DNA of 25,946 nucleotides. Origin: Alteromonas_E sp964230255. Lineage in GTDB: Bacteria > Pseudomonadota > Gammaproteobacteria > Enterobacterales > Alteromonadaceae. The stretch spans positions 1 through 25,946 of the forward strand of contig CAXRGW010000022.1 of assembly GCA_964230255.1 (NCBI GenBank), in the 5' to 3' direction. This document shows positions 1 to 7,998 of the stretch, in pieces; within the stretch, counting starts at the first letter, position 1, and the number at the start of each line of letters is the position of its first letter. Made by a program: the position numbers and the translations under genes. The notes beneath the pieces are model-generated. The model did not search any database. It was not told where the DNA came from and saw only the letters and a program-made list of their open reading frames with translations.

Positions 1-192
1 GTGATTCTCCCTATCAAACTAACAAATGGGTGACGCAAAATAAGTGTAGAATAGCTAAACGGTTTTTGCGCGTTTTGGATGAGTGTGAATTTTTGCTGGC
101 AGCATTCTACACGGCTAATTGTTAGGTTATCCTGTCATTGAGTTTTTTAATACATCAGACTCTTAGATTAAAAAACAACAATTGGAACTTCC
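1..192. other. Left-edge non-coding region with two nested inverted repeats
   Basis: No gene is supported here. Bases 1-33 could be the last ten codons of a truncated gene ending in TGA, but nothing identifies it. Two inverted repeats are nested: CTAACAA (19-25) with TTGTTAG (119-125), and GTGTAGAAT (44-52) with ATTCTACAC (104-112). The unpaired flanks between the two stems are unequal (18 and 6 bases). The region may carry the promoter of the lipoprotein gene at 193, but no convincing -35/-10 pair is visible. Confidence 0.4.
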
Positions 193-801
193 ATGAAAAA
201 ACTACTAATACCCACACTAGCCGTGCTGTTTATGACCGGCTGTATTTCTTCGAAATCATACGTTGATCCCAGCTTCGGCAAAGCAACCTACGACGATATT
301 CAGAAAGTTGAAACCCAACATGCCATGTTGGTTGATATCGAATTTCAACGCAATGGCGAGGCATTCCCTGATGCCAACGCCGAAGTTAGGTCGCACGTAG
401 AACGCACTTTGCGCGCCAGTGGCGTCATTACTCCGGCTCTCGACGGCACACCAAAGCGCATTAAAGTTACCGTTAACAATGTGGCCGATTTAGGTGAGGC
501 GGCCGCCAAAGGTTTTGGTACAGGGCTAACGTTCGGCGCGGTTGGCACACTGGTAACCGACTATTATGAAGTGTCAATTACCTACACAGATGAAGATGGC
601 GAACTCACAACGAAAGAGTACAAGCATGCACTACACACCACTATTGGCAACAAAGGTGCGCCGTTTGAAAACGCTGAGCCAATGTCGCCAGCATCAGCAT
701 TTGGCGTGATTGTAGAGCAAGTACTGTTGAACTTTATTCAAGAGATGCAACAAGAAGGAAAACTGGTCCGCGTTTCGGTTTCCCCATCAATCGCTGCTTA
801 A
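193..801 (+). CDS. Putative lipoprotein of unknown function
   Basis: A 202-residue exported protein. The N-terminus is a lipoprotein signal: two lysines, a short hydrophobic stretch and a lipobox ending MTGC, so Cys17 should be lipidated and membrane anchored. Residue 18 is Ile rather than Asp, which favours sorting to the outer membrane under the usual +2 rule. The body has a beta-rich look, with a glycine-rich hydrophobic stretch (GFGTGLTFGAVG) near residues 107-118 that could contact membrane. I recognise no enzyme motif and cannot name a family. GGAA at 184-187 serves as a ribosome site. The gene stands alone: the next genes are on the opposite strand and a hairpin follows its stop. Confidence 0.8.
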   Translation: MKKLLIPTLAVLFMTGCISSKSYVDPSFGKATYDDIQKVETQHAMLVDIEFQRNGEAFPDANAEVRSHVERTLRASGVITPALDGTPKRIKVTVNNVADLGEAAAKGFGTGLTFGAVGTLVTDYYEVSITYTDEDGELTTKEYKHALHTTIGNKGAPFENAEPMSPASAFGVIVEQVLLNFIQEMQQEGKLVRVSVSPSIAA

Positions 802-814
802 CACATTTACTTAT

Positions 815-837
815 TGCCGGGTGCAATGCACTCGGCA
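815..837 (+). terminator. Hairpin after the lipoprotein gene, possible terminator
   Basis: TGCCGGGTGCA and TGCACTCGGCA form an 11-position inverted repeat separated by a single base, with one G-U pair in RNA. In practice this is a stem of about 9 pairs with a small loop. It lies 13 bases past the stop codon. The downstream T-run is weak (tcgtcttttc), so intrinsic termination is plausible but not certain. Confidence 0.45.
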
Positions 838-1096
838 CTATCGTCTTTTCGAGCATATTTTCTTAAAGCTAAAAAGATTCCAAATGCCGAGTATCACTCA
901 AATGGGTAGAATGAATAAAATCGGAGCCAAGAATACCAATTCGGAAATTACACTAAGCGTAAACCTTATAGGCTCTTCGGCATAAGTAATACGTCCAGCA
1001 TCTGTGTAGAAGGGTTGCTGAAAAAAATCGCGGCAAAAAGATGGTACGCCCACGACAAAATTAAACCAAAAACCGGAGCGAATACCGCAACAAACC
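838..1096. other. Intergenic region between convergent genes, nothing recognised
   Basis: About 260 bases lie between the hairpin after the lipoprotein gene and the end of the minus-strand operon. I see no ORF with coding character, no RNA gene and no clear second terminator. Confidence 0.4.
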
Positions 1097-1402
1097 TCAA
1101 TGGCGGGTCACTGGATCCAGTTCAGGCTTGATTCGATTCCGTAGTTGCCAGTTTGTTTTGCTCGCTTTAAACCAAAAGAACGCCAACACACACATGGTCA
1201 CCTTTAATATCAATGAGGCCCAAAGACCGTATTTAAAAGCACTATGAATAATGGGTTGTTGTGAGAATAGAAAACTGACTTCATCTTGCAATGATGCAAG
1301 CGTTAAAAACACAAAAGCGAGTACAAAAAAATAGAACCACACAAACGCGGCTTTGTGCTTTAGCTGACGCGGATAATGTGATTTTAGGAAACCGAAGATC
1401 AT
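1097..1402 (-). CDS. Small two-helix membrane protein, unknown function
   Basis: A 101-residue protein with two hydrophobic segments, roughly residues 19-38 and 59-79, each ending in aromatic residues. The N-terminus is basic (KSHYPRQLKHK), suggesting a cytoplasmic N-terminus by the positive-inside rule. The C-terminal tail is short and charged. No family is recognised. It begins 45 bases after the stop of the Sel1-like gene and is the last gene of the minus-strand run that starts with yjgN, so it may be co-transcribed. No strong Shine-Dalgarno is visible (only AAAG before the ATG), so expression is likely but modest. Confidence 0.6.
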   Translation of the reverse strand: MIFGFLKSHYPRQLKHKAAFVWFYFFVLAFVFLTLASLQDEVSFLFSQQPIIHSAFKYGLWASLILKVTMCVLAFFWFKASKTNWQLRNRIKPELDPVTRH

Positions 1403-1447
1403 CTTTAATCGAGTAGTTTTTTCTGCCTGAGCAATTGCGGCATAGGA

Positions 1448-2365
1448 CTAATGCACCCAGCCTTCATAGCAATTAGTTGGCATTCCAAGCTCGTCTATCT
1501 CGGCAAAAATATCACCGACTAAAACAGGATCTTTGCCGCGAGCCCTATTCAGCCAATTTTTTGCTCGTTCAAACTGTTCATTACAAGCGTGATAGGTGCC
1601 CAACCAAATTTCTGCCGGCCCATGCCCCAGTTCAGCAGCTTTTGTATAAGTCGCTAATGCTTCATCTCTGTTGGTCCGCTGTTCGATCACCGCCTTCCTA
1701 AACAGGTGAGCAGGATCTTGGGTTATATCAAACAAATAGTCGCGCAAATCCTTAGCACGTTGTGGCTGTGGAGCCACCTTGACGTTATAGAATAAACTGT
1801 AACGGTAACCGCCCCACTCTAGCGCAGAAGCAAGCGCTTCAATTTCCGCAGCCGGCAATTCAGTGTAGTTTTCCAATTTCTGGTGGAATAACCCAACAAT
1901 TTCGCTGTCTTGCCGCGATGGAATGGGCAAACCAAACAACTCTGATAAATCACGCAGCGCGGCTATGTGTTGTTCGTATTGCGGCAAGGCAACCATAGCC
2001 CTCCATGCAGTTAAATCAGCTGCAGAGCAGTCCTTGAAAAGGGCCAGTAATTGTTCATTGGCCTCTTCAACAAGTGCTGACGTGTCCTCACTAGAATCCA
2101 TCAGCTCAATGTATTCGAGGTAACTAACATTGGTTTTTTTGCGCAATAAATAGTCGACCTCATTGAGCTCTTTCGCTGACAAGGTCGGCGCTTCTCCGCA
2201 ATGCTCACTCAATTTTTGGGTTACTCGATCAAGAAAATTAATTGAGCCTACAGCCACGGCATACTGCGAGGCTAAATCAATCATCGGTTGTTGATTGGCA
2301 TTCGTTTGCGAACTCGATACAACCAGAAAAGCTATAAAAAACCGGGCTATCCAGCGCAGTTTCAT
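1448..2365 (-). CDS. Exported protein with Sel1/TPR-like repeat, unknown function
   Basis: A 305-residue protein with a Sec signal peptide (cleavage probably near residues 23-24, after TNA). It is alpha-helical and carries four cysteines (56, 113, 261, 299), which could form disulfides in the periplasm. Around residues 233-275 the sequence looks like a Sel1/TPR unit (EALATYTKAAELGHGPAEIWLG), a fold that mediates protein-protein contacts. No catalytic motif is visible. The start lies 12 bases after the nfeD-like stop, so it almost certainly shares the transcript of the protease/stomatin cassette. A scaffold or adaptor role at the membrane is an inference only. Confidence 0.7.
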   Translation of the reverse strand: MKLRWIARFFIAFLVVSSSQTNANQQPMIDLASQYAVAVGSINFLDRVTQKLSEHCGEAPTLSAKELNEVDYLLRKKTNVSYLEYIELMDSSEDTSALVEEANEQLLALFKDCSAADLTAWRAMVALPQYEQHIAALRDLSELFGLPIPSRQDSEIVGLFHQKLENYTELPAAEIEALASALEWGGYRYSLFYNVKVAPQPQRAKDLRDYLFDITQDPAHLFRKAVIEQRTNRDEALATYTKAAELGHGPAEIWLGTYHACNEQFERAKNWLNRARGKDPVLVGDIFAEIDELGMPTNCYEGWVH

Positions 2366-2377
2366 GAACTTTCCTTA

Positions 2378-2821
2378 CTACTCAACAAACAACACACCTA
2401 CATCTACTTGCACTACTTTTACCTCAGCGCCGGCGTTAAGTGGCTGGGCTGATTTAACCTTCCAAGTAATGCCTGAATACTTGGCTTCACCATCATTGCC
2501 CGGCGCTACATCGGACTCTAGATTGAAAGTCATTCCAACTAAATCGGAGGTTACTGGCGTGGCATCAACGGTTTTCTGCAATTTGCGCATTGGCCCCCAC
2601 AGCACAGCGGTAAAAATAGTGTCGAGAATTGCTATGGCAATAAAAGCATCGAGCATTTGCTCATCAATAATATCGAAATACATTAAGCCGGAGGTCAGCA
2701 TAAAGGATATGCCGAGGGTAAAGAGTAATATCGTGGTAAAGCCCAGTAAGATTTCGATAATTAGTAATGCAATGCCAATCCCCAACAAGAAGTGCGGCAT
2801 GTTGTTTAACATAGTATCCAT
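2378..2821 (-). CDS. Short NfeD-family membrane protein
   Basis: A 147-residue protein with three hydrophobic segments (about residues 10-28, 30-48 and 58-76) and a C-terminal soluble beta domain from about residue 85, the OB-fold typical of NfeD. This is the short form: the N-terminal ClpP-like serine protease domain of long NfeD proteins is absent. Short NfeD proteins are regularly encoded beside SPFH/stomatin proteins and are thought to work with them in membrane microdomain or protein quality control. Here the gene starts 4 bases after the stop of the stomatin gene, which supports translation as a pair. Confidence 0.88.
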   Translation of the reverse strand: MDTMLNNMPHFLLGIGIALLIIEILLGFTTILLFTLGISFMLTSGLMYFDIIDEQMLDAFIAIAILDTIFTAVLWGPMRKLQKTVDATPVTSDLVGMTFNLESDVAPGNDGEAKYSGITWKVKSAQPLNAGAEVKVVQVDVGVLFVE

Positions 2822-2825
2822 GGCG

Positions 2826-3767
2826 TTATCCTGCTTTGTTGGAGAACTTATCCATTATGCTCATTGCTTGCGCAACGACAGAACCAATTTCGGTGTTCCC
2901 GTCTGGCAGTAGTACCACTGAAGACTCTTTAGCAATTTGTTCTTTGGCGGTAATAGCCCCTTTGGCCAGCTCAAGCTGAACCGCTTTTTGACCTTCATTA
3001 GTCGCTGCAGCCTCACCGACTTTGCGGATCGCTTCTGCTTGCGCTTCAGCGACTTGAATAAGAGCGCGAGCCTCACCTTCAGCTTTCAGAATTTGCTCTT
3101 CTTTTTCTGCTTCTGCGGCAAGAACGACGGCAGCTTTTTCACCCTCAGCGCGATTGATAGCGGCTTGTCGATCACCTTCTGACTCCAAAATTTGCGCTCG
3201 TTTAACCCGTTCAGCCTTCATTTGTTGTTCCATTGCATCTAAAACACTGGAAGGCGGCTTAATGTCTTTTAATTCATAACGCAGAACCTGCACACCCCAA
3301 GGAGCGGCGGCTTCATTTAAAGATGAAACAATGTTCACATTGAGTTGGTCACGTTCTTCAAAGGTCTTATCCAGCTCCATTTTACCAAGCTCAGAACGCA
3401 TAGTAGTTTGAGCCAACTGCGTAACTGCAAAAACATACTCTTCAACGCCATAGGTCGCTTTGTATGGGTCAACAACCCGGAAGTACAAAACACCATCTAC
3501 ACTCAAAGTAATATTGTCACGTGTAATGGCCGCTTGCTCTGGCACATCTCCAGCCTGTTCCTTTAATGAGCGGTCAGCAGCAACGCTATCGATAAAGGGA
3601 ATGATAAAGTTCAAACCTGCTTCCAATGTGCGGGTGTATTTACCAAATCGTTCAATAATAAAGGCTCGGTTTTGAGGTACAAACTTCACCGATTGCTTGA
3701 TAAGAACCAACACAAAAATCAACAAAAACGTTTGTGCAGTAAATATATAATCGAGTAACACTTCCAT
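2826..3767 (-). CDS. qmcA: QmcA-like SPFH/stomatin family protein
   Basis: A 313-residue inner-membrane protein. An N-terminal hydrophobic anchor (about residues 5-24) is followed by the SPFH/band 7 domain (about 26-185) with the typical VPQNRAFIIERFGKY and RYELKDIKPP stretches. A long Ala/Glu-rich coiled coil (about 190-275; EGEKAAVVLAAEAEKEEQ) then supports ring or cage assembly. The family forms large membrane oligomers; E. coli QmcA associates with FtsH complexes. The close NfeD gene downstream and the M48 protease gene 17 bases upstream fit membrane protein quality control. The length matches QmcA (about 305). Assignment to SPFH is firm; orthology to QmcA specifically is likely. Confidence 0.9.
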   Translation of the reverse strand: MEVLLDYIFTAQTFLLIFVLVLIKQSVKFVPQNRAFIIERFGKYTRTLEAGLNFIIPFIDSVAADRSLKEQAGDVPEQAAITRDNITLSVDGVLYFRVVDPYKATYGVEEYVFAVTQLAQTTMRSELGKMELDKTFEERDQLNVNIVSSLNEAAAPWGVQVLRYELKDIKPPSSVLDAMEQQMKAERVKRAQILESEGDRQAAINRAEGEKAAVVLAAEAEKEEQILKAEGEARALIQVAEAQAEAIRKVGEAAATNEGQKAVQLELAKGAITAKEQIAKESSVVLLPDGNTEIGSVVAQAMSIMDKFSNKAG

Positions 3768-3784
3768 CTTATGACTCCCTAATG

Positions 3785-4804
3785 TTATTGCTCTGCCGCG
3801 TTCTCTGCATTTTCGATCCGGTCATTGGTGCCCGGGTGCGTCTCAAACCACGATAACACTTCAGGGCTTGGAGGAACAAATTCAGCGAACGCCTTCATTG
3901 CATCAGCAAAATCCTGAGGGCTACGCCCCATTTCTCGTAATTGTTCAATTGCGTAATTATCGGCTTCCCATTCATGAGTCTGTGAGAATCTGTTTTGCAT
4001 TACACTGGTGCCAACCCCCATAAATGCCTCTACAGCACCGCTTACATCGCCTACAAAGTAACTGATGGCGATTGTTGCAACTATTGATTCTGCAACCATC
4101 TGCATAGAATGATTCTCCTCTACATGAGCAATTTCATGTAGGAAGATTGCATCTAATAATCGTTGCTCTTGCTCTAACAATTCGACTAAATCATCAGTGA
4201 AAACAATGGTGCCGTCGGGCAATGCGAAAGCATTTGGCCCAAAGGCTTCTGATTGTCGAAACTTCACATCATAAGTCTCAAGCTCGCTGTCTATAGACCG
4301 CATAATCTCGCGGAAACCCTGCCTAATCGACTGCTGGGTTTCTTCTGGTAAGGCAGATGGATCTAATACCGTGTAATCGAGAGCGCTCAGCGTTCGCTCT
4401 GAACTTATCACCTTAACCGATTGCGGAACATAGTCAGCAAGGTGCACCGCAAACCACGGAATACCAAACCCGAAGACCAAGTAAACCAGAATAGGAACAC
4501 CCAAGACACTGCCGAGGAACCAGCGGCGGTTAGTTTCCAACTTGTTCAAGCGGCCGCCCAAATCACCGTCGAGCCAGTTATCGAACTGAGCATCACTTTC
4601 AACAATTATTAAATCATTGGTGGGCAGGATTATTTCACGCGGTAAACCGCCCAATTTCGACTTTGCGTTTACTGCTTCCTTGTCAAAAAAACGCGGTTCG
4701 AATTCGTCGCTTGGACTGGTGATAACAAGCTCGTCGCCTTCAATAGTGATTTGTACGGCAGAGGCTTTAGCGCCTCCCTTGTAGTAGATTTGCGCTAACC
4801 ACAC
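3785..4804 (-). CDS. M48 family zinc metallopeptidase, membrane anchored
   Basis: A 339-residue protein. Residues 1-85 form a beta-rich N-terminal domain of the kind found before bacterial Oma1-like M48 peptidases. One hydrophobic segment follows (about 95-120). The peptidase domain carries the zinc motif HEIAH (223-227) and the M48 third-ligand region HEWEAD (277-282), then THPGTNDRI (322-330), a conserved M48 C-terminal element. All active-site elements are intact. The domain order resembles membrane M48 peptidases of the Oma1/LoiP/YcaL group, so cleavage of misfolded or damaged envelope proteins is likely. The gene starts 4 bases after the yjgN-like stop and precedes qmcA, an arrangement that suggests joint control. 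Confidence 0.9.
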   Translation of the reverse strand: MWLAQIYYKGGAKASAVQITIEGDELVITSPSDEFEPRFFDKEAVNAKSKLGGLPREIILPTNDLIIVESDAQFDNWLDGDLGGRLNKLETNRRWFLGSVLGVPILVYLVFGFGIPWFAVHLADYVPQSVKVISSERTLSALDYTVLDPSALPEETQQSIRQGFREIMRSIDSELETYDVKFRQSEAFGPNAFALPDGTIVFTDDLVELLEQEQRLLDAIFLHEIAHVEENHSMQMVAESIVATIAISYFVGDVSGAVEAFMGVGTSVMQNRFSQTHEWEADNYAIEQLREMGRSPQDFADAMKAFAEFVPPSPEVLSWFETHPGTNDRIENAENAAEQ

Positions 4805-4808
4805 AGCG

Positions 4809-5996
4809 TTAACCTACAGCTAAATCAACGTCAAACAGTGTCGCAGCTTCTTCTGCGGTTGCGCCGACTGTGCCACTGTCACCACCGATGACTTCGTTGA
4901 CACCCGATAAAATCGTGACTTGAGTGGCATCAGCGAAAAATTGGGCGGCGCGAATTTTCGCCCAAGGGATGGCCAAGCCGAGGGTGAATACGATAGCTAA
5001 TGTGTTAACAACGCGCAGCTTTACTAATCCTAATGTTTCTGCATCAGATTTAAATCTAGCAACATTTTCAATCTTCGTGTTGCCAAACATATGATTACGG
5101 ATTCGCGCTTGGTAGAAGCTCGAAGATACCGCGAAACCCAACAAGTAAGCAGCAAAAACACCTAATACAGATACGTCGAAACCTTCCATACCGCTAAACG
5201 GCGCAAGTAAAAAGGCAGCCAAAAACGAACCAATAATGAAGACCAGAATAAAAAGCAGGCTCGCAACAATTGAGGCGGCATAATATTCACCGGCTTTTAT
5301 GTCCGTATCAAAACTTTTGTCACCAAAGCTAGTATTGTCAACGATGTATTGATCAATTTTTTTTAGCACCCAAGGCATCAGCAAATAAAGCGTGAAAATG
5401 CTTATAAACGGCCATACAACAAAAGCCGAGAATGCTTGGCCGTATCTTCCATGAAATTGGAATCGAACATTGCGATAAGCAGTCATACGCATTTTAAAAC
5501 GCAGCCCCAATACAACTATTAAAGGTGTAAAGGCCGCAAAGACAAAGGCAAGCGCTAATGCAACTTCCGGATTGATCATTTGCAGGACAGCAAAAACAGC
5601 AAACACAACGGCCGCAATTATCCGTCCTTTGAGTATCTGTATTGGCTCTGCTAGGTACGCAAAACGGTGACCATCAATTTCTGTGTTACCGCAGAAGTAA
5701 CGATTAGTGCGGACTTTCGCCCATGCAGAATAAATACCAAACGTTACCAATGTAAGGAATAAATTCACGATCCAAATCGAAAAATATTCTTTACCATTGC
5801 CGTGAAAATTAACGCCAACTTGTCGCAGCTCAATGGCCTCGTCATTTACCGTAAATTCGGCTGCTTTTGCTTGTGTTTCTGAAATTAGACGATCTAACTC
5901 AGCGGCTCGAGCAGGATACGTTTCTGCATCAATAGACTGACGTGCTTGTATTAGTTCATCTAAGGAGTAATTTGAATAATCGATTGTAGATTCCAT
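4809..5996 (-). CDS. YjgN family (DUF898) multi-pass membrane protein
   Basis: A 395-residue integral membrane protein. Residues 1-55 are a charged helical extension. The DUF898 region follows, with about six to eight hydrophobic segments. An internal duplication is visible: a core of VN, then T-x-G, then WAK-x-R and an aromatic occurs at residues 72-101 (IVNLFLTLVTFGIYSAWAK) and again at about 325-354 (VVNTLAIVFTLGLAIPWAK). The function of the family is unknown. It is the first gene of the minus-strand cassette, and DUF898 proteins are often seen beside M48 peptidases as here. GAGG sits 5 bases before the ATG. The last 40 residues are soluble and acidic. Confidence 0.87.
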   Translation of the reverse strand: MESTIDYSNYSLDELIQARQSIDAETYPARAAELDRLISETQAKAAEFTVNDEAIELRQVGVNFHGNGKEYFSIWIVNLFLTLVTFGIYSAWAKVRTNRYFCGNTEIDGHRFAYLAEPIQILKGRIIAAVVFAVFAVLQMINPEVALALAFVFAAFTPLIVVLGLRFKMRMTAYRNVRFQFHGRYGQAFSAFVVWPFISIFTLYLLMPWVLKKIDQYIVDNTSFGDKSFDTDIKAGEYYAASIVASLLFILVFIIGSFLAAFLLAPFSGMEGFDVSVLGVFAAYLLGFAVSSSFYQARIRNHMFGNTKIENVARFKSDAETLGLVKLRVVNTLAIVFTLGLAIPWAKIRAAQFFADATQVTILSGVNEVIGGDSGTVGATAEEAATLFDVDLAVG

Positions 5997-6045
5997 AAGC
6001 CCTCGTAATACTACTCATTCCTTTCCATGCGAAGTTACCCCGTCA

Positions 6046-6073
6046 AGATACGGAAAAATCGACAGTTGAGCAA
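6046..6073 (-). promoter_or_regulatory. Candidate promoter of the yjgN-M48-qmcA-nfeD operon
   Basis: On the minus strand, TTGCTC and TATCTT lie 16-17 bases apart, about 50-75 bases upstream of the yjgN start. Each matches the sigma-70 consensus only in part (3/6 and 4/6). The 131-base gap to the DMT transporter gene upstream is the only place in this run where a promoter has room. Confidence 0.3.
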
Positions 6074-6127
6074 TATCTAATGACGAATAACCGTTATTAC
6101 AATCTAAGGAGAGAGTGCGCTAAGGTG

Positions 6128-7015
6128 TTATGAAATATTCAATTGACGGTTGAGTTTACCCATAGCGATTGCGTTGCCGAAAAGCACAAGAATTACGCCA
6201 ACGGCAGCTGCAATAGTCCATTGATAACCTTCGAATAGTGTTGATAAACCCAAGGCAACAATAGGGTAAACAAGCACCACATATGTCGATTTGTCTGAAC
6301 CAATTCGCTGCAGTAACTTCATATAGGCTCCGAACGCAAACACCGAACCGAACAACGCCAAATACAACAATGCCAGAGTAAATTCAGTGCTCTCAGGGTA
6401 AGTAAAAGAGGCTCTGGTGAATGCACCATAACCATACATAAAGAACAAACCATAACCCATTGAATAAAAGTTCATTTGCATAACGGGAACGCCTTCATCC
6501 AACATGTTCTCAGACAAAATATTGCCAATTGCAGCGCAAACAAAACTTGCTAAGGCAAACAATAAGCCGAGCATTAATCCTTGTTGCGCCGTCATCTGCG
6601 CGAATTCAGGTGAGAAAATTAACACTATGCCGACTAGGCCAAAGGTTGCACCGATGATGACTTCAGTGCGCAGTGGTTTGTTGAGAAAAACGCGACGAAA
6701 AAGCACAGTGAAGTAAATAACACTAGAGCTAAACACTGCTAATAGTGCGCTAACGATATGCTGCTGTGCTGCATATAGAAACGAATAGTCCAAGGTGTAC
6801 AAAATCAGTCCTACACATAGTGCTTTTAGGTGCATCTGCGTTGGCATGCGAAAAGAGCGACGGGTGATCAGCATCCATAGCCCAATACACACTACAGCAA
6901 TACTAAAACGCCAAGCAACGGCCACAACCGGCTCAACATGACCGACTTGGAAAGTAATCCCAATCCACGTGGAACCCCAAATAAGCACACAAACGACGAA
7001 AAGTAATGCGTTCAT
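6128..7015 (-). CDS. DMT superfamily (EamA) transporter
   Basis: A 295-residue protein with about ten hydrophobic segments arranged as two EamA repeats, the standard size and layout of the drug/metabolite transporter superfamily. WGSTW near residues 13-17 is the usual first-helix signature. Family members export amino acids, metabolites or toxic compounds; the substrate cannot be read from sequence. The start codon overlaps the stop of the hydroxyacid dehydrogenase gene by four bases (ATGA), so the two are translationally coupled. That coupling and the proBA genes upstream make export of an amino acid or 2-keto/hydroxy acid a reasonable guess, but this is inference. Confidence 0.88.
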   Translation of the reverse strand: MNALLFVVCVLIWGSTWIGITFQVGHVEPVVAVAWRFSIAVVCIGLWMLITRRSFRMPTQMHLKALCVGLILYTLDYSFLYAAQQHIVSALLAVFSSSVIYFTVLFRRVFLNKPLRTEVIIGATFGLVGIVLIFSPEFAQMTAQQGLMLGLLFALASFVCAAIGNILSENMLDEGVPVMQMNFYSMGYGLFFMYGYGAFTRASFTYPESTEFTLALLYLALFGSVFAFGAYMKLLQRIGSDKSTYVVLVYPIVALGLSTLFEGYQWTIAAAVGVILVLFGNAIAMGKLNRQLNIS

Positions 7016-7977
7016 GTGGTTTCTAGCCGGTCTAAAAACTGCAAAAGATGCGACGCTGCAATATGGAGCAAACGCTGTCTCGCTTCAACCGCCGCCCATG
7101 CAACGTGTGGGGTTATCAATAAGTTCGGTAATTTCGCATTTACGATAGCAGTAGATTGTGAAGGAGGCTCACTACTGACAACGTCTAAAGCGGCGCCGGC
7201 AATGTACTTTTGCTGTAACGCGGTTAGAAGCGCATCCTCATCGACTAATCCACCGCGAGCGGTATTAATCAAAATCGCGGATGACCGCATTAGCGCCAAG
7301 CGCTCAGCATTAATCATATGCGCAGTATCATCAGACAAAGCACAGTGGAGAGAGACAAAGTCGGCGCGCGGTAGCACATCATCTAATGCTGGTCTGCGGC
7401 CTTGTGTTTCAGGCCGCTCATCACCCGGGCGCAATGCCACGGTGACGCGCATATCAAAAGCCTCAGCTAATTTTGCCACAGCCCTTCCAAGGGTCCCATA
7501 GCCAACAATCACTAGGTGCTTACCGGCTAATTCTATAATCGGGAAATTGAGTAAGCAAAATTGTTCTGACTGCTGCCAAGCACCATGTTTAACGGCTTCA
7601 TCGTAATGTCTAGCTGAAGTCGCCATCATTAGCATCAACATCAGCGTATGCTGAGCAACAGATGCAGTGCCATATTGCGAGACATTTTTAACCGTGATAT
7701 TGGCCTGTTCACAGGCGTCCAAATCAATGTTGTTTACGCCTGTGGCAAGCACACCCACATAACGCAATTGCGTAGCGAGGGTAATAACTTCGCGATTTAG
7801 CACTGCTTTATTGGTCAACACGATATCTGCTTGGGCAATGCGCTGTGCCGTTTGCTCAACGCTAGTTGCATTGAAAACCTGCCATTCAACATCAGCAATA
7901 TTCAATAGACAACTAAGGTCGAGCGATGTAGGGCCCATGGAGTCCAGATCGAGAATTACACCCTGCAACTTGCGCAT
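7012..7977 (-). CDS. D-2-hydroxyacid dehydrogenase, NAD(P)-dependent
   Basis: A 321-residue cytosolic enzyme of the D-isomer-specific 2-hydroxyacid dehydrogenase family. The NAD-binding loop GYGTLG is at 159-164. The catalytic triad is present: Arg241 in NTARGG, Glu270 in SSEPP and His291 in TPHVAW. The active-site pattern is closest to glycerate/hydroxypyruvate reductases, but substrate assignment within this family is unreliable. It starts 21 bases after the proA stop and overlaps the transporter gene by four bases, placing it third in a probable proB-proA-dehydrogenase-exporter operon. Length is typical (about 310-330). Confidence 0.9.
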   Translation of the reverse strand: MRKLQGVILDLDSMGPTSLDLSCLLNIADVEWQVFNATSVEQTAQRIAQADIVLTNKAVLNREVITLATQLRYVGVLATGVNNIDLDACEQANITVKNVSQYGTASVAQHTLMLMLMMATSARHYDEAVKHGAWQQSEQFCLLNFPIIELAGKHLVIVGYGTLGRAVAKLAEAFDMRVTVALRPGDERPETQGRRPALDDVLPRADFVSLHCALSDDTAHMINAERLALMRSSAILINTARGGLVDEDALLTALQQKYIAGAALDVVSSEPPSQSTAIVNAKLPNLLITPHVAWAAVEARQRLLHIAASHLLQFLDRLETT

Positions 7978-7998
7978 GCGTTCACCATACTGTGGATA

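Noticed and set aside
19..127. attC recombination site of a chromosomal integron
   Set aside because: The GTTAGGT core and an imperfect partner (AACTAAC) are present, but stem flanks are unequal (18 versus 6 bases) and no attC-like end follows the lipoprotein gene.
1097..2365. Toxin-antitoxin or secretion immunity pair
   Set aside because: The two genes are in the same operon as the stomatin cassette; neither shows toxin, antitoxin or immunity motifs.
7016..7501. 161-codon plus-strand frame opposite the hydroxyacid dehydrogenase
   Set aside because: It lies entirely antisense to catalytic motifs of an intact enzyme and is rich in Ser/Cys/Ala as expected for a shadow frame.
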